Shown here: positions 11,908 to 15,486 of the stretch, piece after piece | Position numbering within the stretch: the first letter of the stretch is position 1 | Layout of the letters: each line of letters opens with the position of its first letter | Origin: Aquificaceae bacterium | GTDB lineage: Bacteria; Aquificota; Aquificia; Aquificales; Aquificaceae | Direction of reading: 5' to 3' | DNA length: 15,486 nucleotides | Assembly: GCA_015490115.1 (NCBI GenBank) | Contig: WFYM01000193.1 | Span: 1-15,486 of the forward strand | Notes under the pieces: model-generated | Told to the model about the DNA's origin: nothing | Seen by the model: the letters and a program-made list of their open reading frames with translations, nothing else | Database searches by the model: none | Translations under genes and position numbers: made by a program

Positions 11908-13865
11908 GGGTGGTGGGTGTGGACACGGGAGGATCCTTCACCGACTTCGTCTGGAGGGAGGGGAACGAGTGGAGGGTTCTCAAGGTCCCCTCAACACCTA
12001 AGAACCCGGCGGAAGCCGTCCTCAAAGGTCTCGAGATCATAGGAGGTTCCAAGAGGAGGATCCTACACGGGACGACTGTGGCTACCAACACCCTCCTCGA
12101 GAGGAAGGGAGCAAGAACAGCCTTGGTTACGAACAGGGGCTTCGAGGACGTGATCGAGATCGGGAGGCAAACAAGGGAAAGGCTTTACGACCTCAAATAC
12201 AGAAGACCGAAACCCTTAGTCCCGAGGGAGCTGAGGTTCGGTATAAGGGGTAGGGTGAGCTACAGGGGAGAAATTTTAGAAGACCTCGACGAGGAGGAGT
12301 TGGAGAAGCTCGCAAAGAAACTGAAGGACCTCGGTGTCGAGAGCGTGGCTGTTTCCCTCCTCCACTCTTACGCCAACCCGAAGCACGAGATCGAGGTGGG
12401 TAAGATATTGGAAAGAGAAGGTCTTTACGTTTCCCTCTCCCACAGGATACTTCCGGAGATAAAGGAGTTCGAGAGGACCTCCACCACCGTCGTGAACGCT
12501 TACGTTTCTCCGAAGATGGAAAGCTACGTGTCTTCCCTCGAAAAGAGCTTGAAAGAGGGTGACACACTCAGGGTCATGCTATCGAACGGGGGTATAGCTT
12601 CGCCGGAGGTGGTAAAGAGGGAGGCGGTAAGGACGATACTCTCCGGTCCGGCGGGAGGGGTAATAGGAGCCTTATACGTGGCAAAGAAATCTGGCTTTTC
12701 GAAGATAATAACCCTCGACATGGGAGGGACTTCGACTGACGTCTCCCTCGTGGACGGGGAGCCGAGGGTAACTACCGAGTCTGTCATAGACGGCTTCCCT
12801 GTGAAGGTTCCAATGGTAGAGGTCCACACGGTGGGTGCGGGCGGAGGCTCCGTAGCCTACGTGGACGAGGGAGGGATATTGAGGGTGGGACCGAGGAGCG
12901 CGGGTGCGGACCCGGGACCTGTCTGTTACGGGAAGGGTGAGGAGGTGACGGTGACCGACGCCAACCTCTTCCTCGGCAGGCTCATCCCCGAGTTCTTCCT
13001 CGGGGGAGGGATGAAAATATACCCGGAGAGGGTCCTCCCTTACATGGAGAGGCTCGCAAAAAATTTGGGGGCTGACCCTGTGGAGGTCGCGGAAGCGATC
13101 ATTAAAGTTGTATGCTCCAACATGGAGAGGGCTGTAAGGAGGATCTCGGTAGAGAGGGGCTACGACCCCTCCGAGTTTACTCTCGTTAGCTTCGGAGGTG
13201 CTGGGGGGCTTCACGCAGTCTTCTTGGCGAGATCCTTGAAGATACCTAAGGTCCTCGTCCCGAGGAACCCGGGTATACTCTCCGCCATGGGTATGGTAGT
13301 TGCGGACGCGGTAAAGGACTACTCGAAGACGGTAATGGTAGGTGAGGAAGATCCAAAGAAGCTAAAAGATATGTTCGGACCACTCGTCGAGAGGGCTGTT
13401 GAGGACCTAAAGAGGGAGGGCTTCACCGAGGACAGGATCTCTCTTGAGCTTCTCCTCGACATGAGGTTCAAGGGTCAGTCCTACGAGATAACGGTCCCAT
13501 TTTCCGAAGATTACGTCGCAAGCTTTTACAGGGAACACGAGAGGCTCTACGGATACGTCCACGATACAGAGGTGGAGATCGTGAACCTGAGGGTAAGAGC
13601 TATCGGAAAAACGGAAAAGCCCGATCTTCCGAGGTTAAAAAGGAGGACAAAAGGAGATCTGAAGGAAGCCCTCGTCGGGGAGAGGGAGGTGGTCTTCGAG
13701 GGGAAGAAGTGGAGAGTTGAGGTCTACGAGAGGGAAAGGCTCCTCCGAGGGGACAGGATAGAGGGTCCTGCGGTCGTCGTCGAGTACTCCTCGACCACAC
13801 TCATACCCCCCAAGACCCTCTGTGAGGTGGACGAGTTCGGGAACCTCATCTTAGAGGTAAATTAA
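11904..13865 (+). CDS. hyuA: Hydantoinase/oxoprolinase family protein, HyuA-type subunit
   Basis: ATP-dependent ASKHA-fold enzyme subunit (N-methylhydantoinase A / 5-oxoprolinase / acetone carboxylase family). The 653 aa fit a stand-alone A subunit. Motifs: phosphate-1 loop VVGVDTGGSFTDFV (3-16), LHGTTVATNTLLERKGA (54-70), IRGRVSYRGE, LSGPAGGVIGA (247-257), LDMGGTSTDVSLV (271-283), VGAGGGSVAYVD (310-321), RSAGADPGPVCYG (331-343), and SFGGAGGLHAVFLA further on. It starts at GTG, overlapping the upstream stop (GTGA). HyuA usually pairs with a HyuB subunit; none is adjacent, since uvrB follows after 7 bp. The substrate (hydantoin, 5-oxoproline, a ketone or other) cannot be told from sequence. 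Confidence 0.93.
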   Translation: MRVVGVDTGGSFTDFVWREGNEWRVLKVPSTPKNPAEAVLKGLEIIGGSKRRILHGTTVATNTLLERKGARTALVTNRGFEDVIEIGRQTRERLYDLKYRRPKPLVPRELRFGIRGRVSYRGEILEDLDEEELEKLAKKLKDLGVESVAVSLLHSYANPKHEIEVGKILEREGLYVSLSHRILPEIKEFERTSTTVVNAYVSPKMESYVSSLEKSLKEGDTLRVMLSNGGIASPEVVKREAVRTILSGPAGGVIGALYVAKKSGFSKIITLDMGGTSTDVSLVDGEPRVTTESVIDGFPVKVPMVEVHTVGAGGGSVAYVDEGGILRVGPRSAGADPGPVCYGKGEEVTVTDANLFLGRLIPEFFLGGGMKIYPERVLPYMERLAKNLGADPVEVAEAIIKVVCSNMERAVRRISVERGYDPSEFTLVSFGGAGGLHAVFLARSLKIPKVLVPRNPGILSAMGMVVADAVKDYSKTVMVGEEDPKKLKDMFGPLVERAVEDLKREGFTEDRISLELLLDMRFKGQSYEITVPFSEDYVASFYREHERLYGYVHDTEVEIVNLRVRAIGKTEKPDLPRLKRRTKGDLKEALVGEREVVFEGKKWRVEVYERERLLRGDRIEGPAVVVEYSSTTLIPPKTLCEVDEFGNLILEVN

Positions 13866-13872
13866 GATCCTG

Positions 13873-15486
13873 ATGGGCTTCGAGCTTGTTACCGAGCTGA
13901 AACCGGCGGGTGACCAGCCGAAGGCTATAGAACAGCTCCTCGAGAACCTCGAAAGGGGAGTGAAGGAGCAGGTCCTCCTCGGGGTGACGGGTTCCGGGAA
14001 GACCTTTACCTTAGCCAACGTCATAGCCCGTTGGGGAAGACCCACCCTCGTCGTTGTCCACAACAAGATACTCGCAGCACAGCTCTACAGAGAGTTCAAG
14101 GAGCTTTTTCCTAACAACGCCGTCGAATACTTCGTCTCTTACTACGACTACTACCAGCCCGAAGCTTACATACCAGAGAAGGACCTATACATAGAGAAGG
14201 ACGCGAGCATAAACGAGACCCTCGAAAGATACAGGCACTCGACGACCGTCTCCGTCCTCCAGAGGAGGGACGTGATAGTGGTCGCCTCCGTCTCCTGCAT
14301 ATACGGACTCGGATCCCCTGAACACTACGGGAGCCTGAAGGTCAAGGTTGTGAAGGGTTCGAGGCTAAGCCTCACCAAGACTATCAAGAAGCTGGTCGAG
14401 ATGGGTTACCAGAGGAACGACTACGCCTACAGGAGGGCTACCTTCTCGGTGAGGGGTGACGCCATAGAGATAGTCCCCTCGAACTCGGAGGACACCCTCG
14501 TTAGGGTGGAGCTTTGGGACGACGAGGTGGAGAGGATAGTCCTCATGGACGTGATAAACAGGAGCGTGATAGAGGAGGTGGAGGAGTTCACCTTCTTCCC
14601 GGCTTCCCACTACATAGCCCCGAGACCCACCGTCGAGAAAGCCCTCGAAGAGATAGAGAGGGATCTGAAAGAGAGGGTAGACTGGTTCAGAAAACAGGGG
14701 AGGGAGGTCGAAGCGAAGAGGCTCTACCAAAGGACCATGCACGATATAGAGATGATAAGGGAGATAGGTCACTGCAAGGGTATAGAGAACTACTCGAGGT
14801 ATTTCGACGGGAGGGAACCCGGAGAGCCACCTTTCACTCTCCTCGACTACTTCCCCGAAGACTTCCTCCTCATAATAGACGAGTCCCATATGACCATACC
14901 GCAGCTGAGAGCCATGTACAACGGGGACAGGTCCAGAAAGGAAAAGCTCGTCGAATACGGCTGGAGGCTCCCTTCAGCTCTCGACAACAGACCCTTGAAG
15001 TTCGAAGAGTTCCTCGAGAGGATAAACCAGGTTATATACGTCTCCGCAACCCCCGGAGATTGGGAGCTAAAGAGGGCAAAGGGAAAGGTAGTTGAGCAGA
15101 TAGTGAGACCGACGGGTCTCTTGGATCCCGAGATCGAGGTGAGACCCACGAGGAACCAGATGGATGACCTGATCCGTGAAATTAAGGTAAGAAAGATGAA
15201 GGACCAAAGGACCCTCGTCCTCACAACTACGAAGAGGCTCGCCGAAGAAGTCTCCGACTACCTACTCGAGAGGGGCATAAAGGCGAAGTATATGCACTCG
15301 GACCTCGACGCCATAGAGAGGGCGAAGATAGTGAAGGAGCTGAGGGAAGGAACGATAGACGTTGTCGTCGGTGTCAACCTCCTGAGGGAAGGGCTGGACA
15401 TCCCGGAGGTCTCCCTCGTCGCTATCTTGGAAGCGGACAGGGAAGGTTTCTTGAGGAGCGAGACTTCCTTGATACAGACCATAGGA
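13873..15486 (+). CDS. uvrB: Excinuclease ABC subunit UvrB, cut by right edge
   Basis: Damage-verification helicase-like subunit of UvrABC nucleotide excision repair, which loads UvrC at lesions. The frame stays open for 538 codons to the window end, so the last roughly 120-130 residues (end of motif VI, UvrC-binding UVR domain) are outside. Visible: FELVTELKPAGDQPKAIEQL at the N-terminus, Walker A GVTGSGKTF (37-45), damage-probing beta-hairpin region SYYDYYQPEAYIP (89-101), VASVSCIYGLG (138-146), GIENYSRYFDGREPGEPP, motif II IIDESHMT, RLPSALDNRPLKFEEF, and the start of motif VI LIQTIG at the edge. ATG 13873 lies 7 bp after hyuA; an AGAGGT sits about 14 nt upstream, rather far for an SD. It is probably the fourth gene of the unit, giving repair plus unrelated neighbours. 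Confidence 0.97.
   Translation, partial: MGFELVTELKPAGDQPKAIEQLLENLERGVKEQVLLGVTGSGKTFTLANVIARWGRPTLVVVHNKILAAQLYREFKELFPNNAVEYFVSYYDYYQPEAYIPEKDLYIEKDASINETLERYRHSTTVSVLQRRDVIVVASVSCIYGLGSPEHYGSLKVKVVKGSRLSLTKTIKKLVEMGYQRNDYAYRRATFSVRGDAIEIVPSNSEDTLVRVELWDDEVERIVLMDVINRSVIEEVEEFTFFPASHYIAPRPTVEKALEEIERDLKERVDWFRKQGREVEAKRLYQRTMHDIEMIREIGHCKGIENYSRYFDGREPGEPPFTLLDYFPEDFLLIIDESHMTIPQLRAMYNGDRSRKEKLVEYGWRLPSALDNRPLKFEEFLERINQVIYVSATPGDWELKRAKGKVVEQIVRPTGLLDPEIEVRPTRNQMDDLIREIKVRKMKDQRTLVLTTTKRLAEEVSDYLLERGIKAKYMHSDLDAIERAKIVKELREGTIDVVVGVNLLREGLDIPEVSLVAILEADREGFLRSETSLIQTIG

Noticed and set aside
12672..13214. 180-residue minus-strand open frame opposite hyuA
   Set aside because: It is a shadow of a GC-rich, codon-biased gene: rich in His, Pro, Tyr and Arg, with no recognisable domain, while the plus frame carries all the HyuA motifs.
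14365..14889. 174-residue minus-strand open frame opposite uvrB, and a 193-residue plus frame at 14514-15095
   Set aside because: Both lie inside uvrB, whose conserved motifs are continuous across the region. Their low-complexity charged or His/Tyr-rich sequence is typical of wrong frames.
1..15486. Very frequent CTCGAG and GAGG-type hexamers throughout
   Set aside because: They come from codon preference (Leu CTC, Glu GAG, Arg AGG) in Leu/Glu/Arg-rich thermophile proteins, so they are not repeats or protein-binding sites. Most GGAGG strings inside genes are likewise codons and not ribosome sites.
1..15486. Search for tRNA/rRNA genes, CRISPR repeats, insertion sequences, attachment sites or phage genes
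   Set aside because: None seen. Almost every base is assigned to a conserved housekeeping-type gene, and no gap is long enough for an RNA gene except possibly the 67-bp miaB/archease gap, which shows promoter-like sequence instead.

Overview
This 15.5 kb window looks like chromosome from a thermophilic bacterium, most likely of the phylum Aquificota. The evidence is: proteins very rich in Lys, Glu and Arg; Arg encoded mainly by AGG and Ile mainly by ATA; purine-loaded sense strands; and a short Ppx/GppA protein that, from memory, closely resembles the Aquifex aeolicus enzyme. The DNA looks moderately GC-rich, above what I recall for Aquifex or Hydrogenobacter and closer to what I recall for Thermovibrio, but I cannot place the genus. 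I see no mobile element, CRISPR array, tRNA or rRNA.

Gene packing is extreme. Fifteen genes leave only about 126 non-coding bases in five gaps, the largest 67 bp. They fall into seven apparent transcription units: (1) + end of a GspE/PilB ATPase gene and gspF (1-2115); (2) - gcvT, ppx, secD (5532 down to 2112); (3) + nth (5552-6196); (4) - miaB and a bifunctional-nuclease-family gene (8006 down to 6193); (5) + archease and fabZ (8074-8949); (6) - eno and an FtsB/DivIC-like gene (10522 down to 8950); (7) + a small VTT/YqaA membrane protein, an ArsA/Get3-like ATPase, HyuA and uvrB (10541 to the right edge). Most neighbours within a unit overlap by ATGA, GTGA or TGATG. The convergent junctions share or abut stop codons (CTAA, CTAA, TAGCTA).

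Functions are mostly housekeeping: secretion or pilus assembly and protein export, one-carbon metabolism, polyphosphate/ppGpp turnover, base- and nucleotide-excision repair, tRNA modification and tRNA-ligase activation, fatty-acid synthesis, glycolysis/gluconeogenesis and cell division. The least explained segment is the VTT, ArsA-like, HyuA cluster. Its ATPase contains no cysteine, so it lacks both the arsenite-binding cysteines of ArsA and the zinc CxxC of Get3, and no ars gene is nearby.

The most striking regulatory pattern is at gene starts. First genes of units (gcvT, nth, archease, eno, the VTT gene) and fabZ have a -10-like hexamer 6-8 nt before the start codon and no Shine-Dalgarno (SD) sequence. 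Several operon-internal genes (ppx, the nuclease-family gene, hyuA) instead have a clear GGAGG-type SD. This suggests leaderless mRNAs for promoter-proximal genes and SD-led translation inside operons. At two divergent junctions one AT-rich core within an 18-19 bp gap appears to serve both directions.
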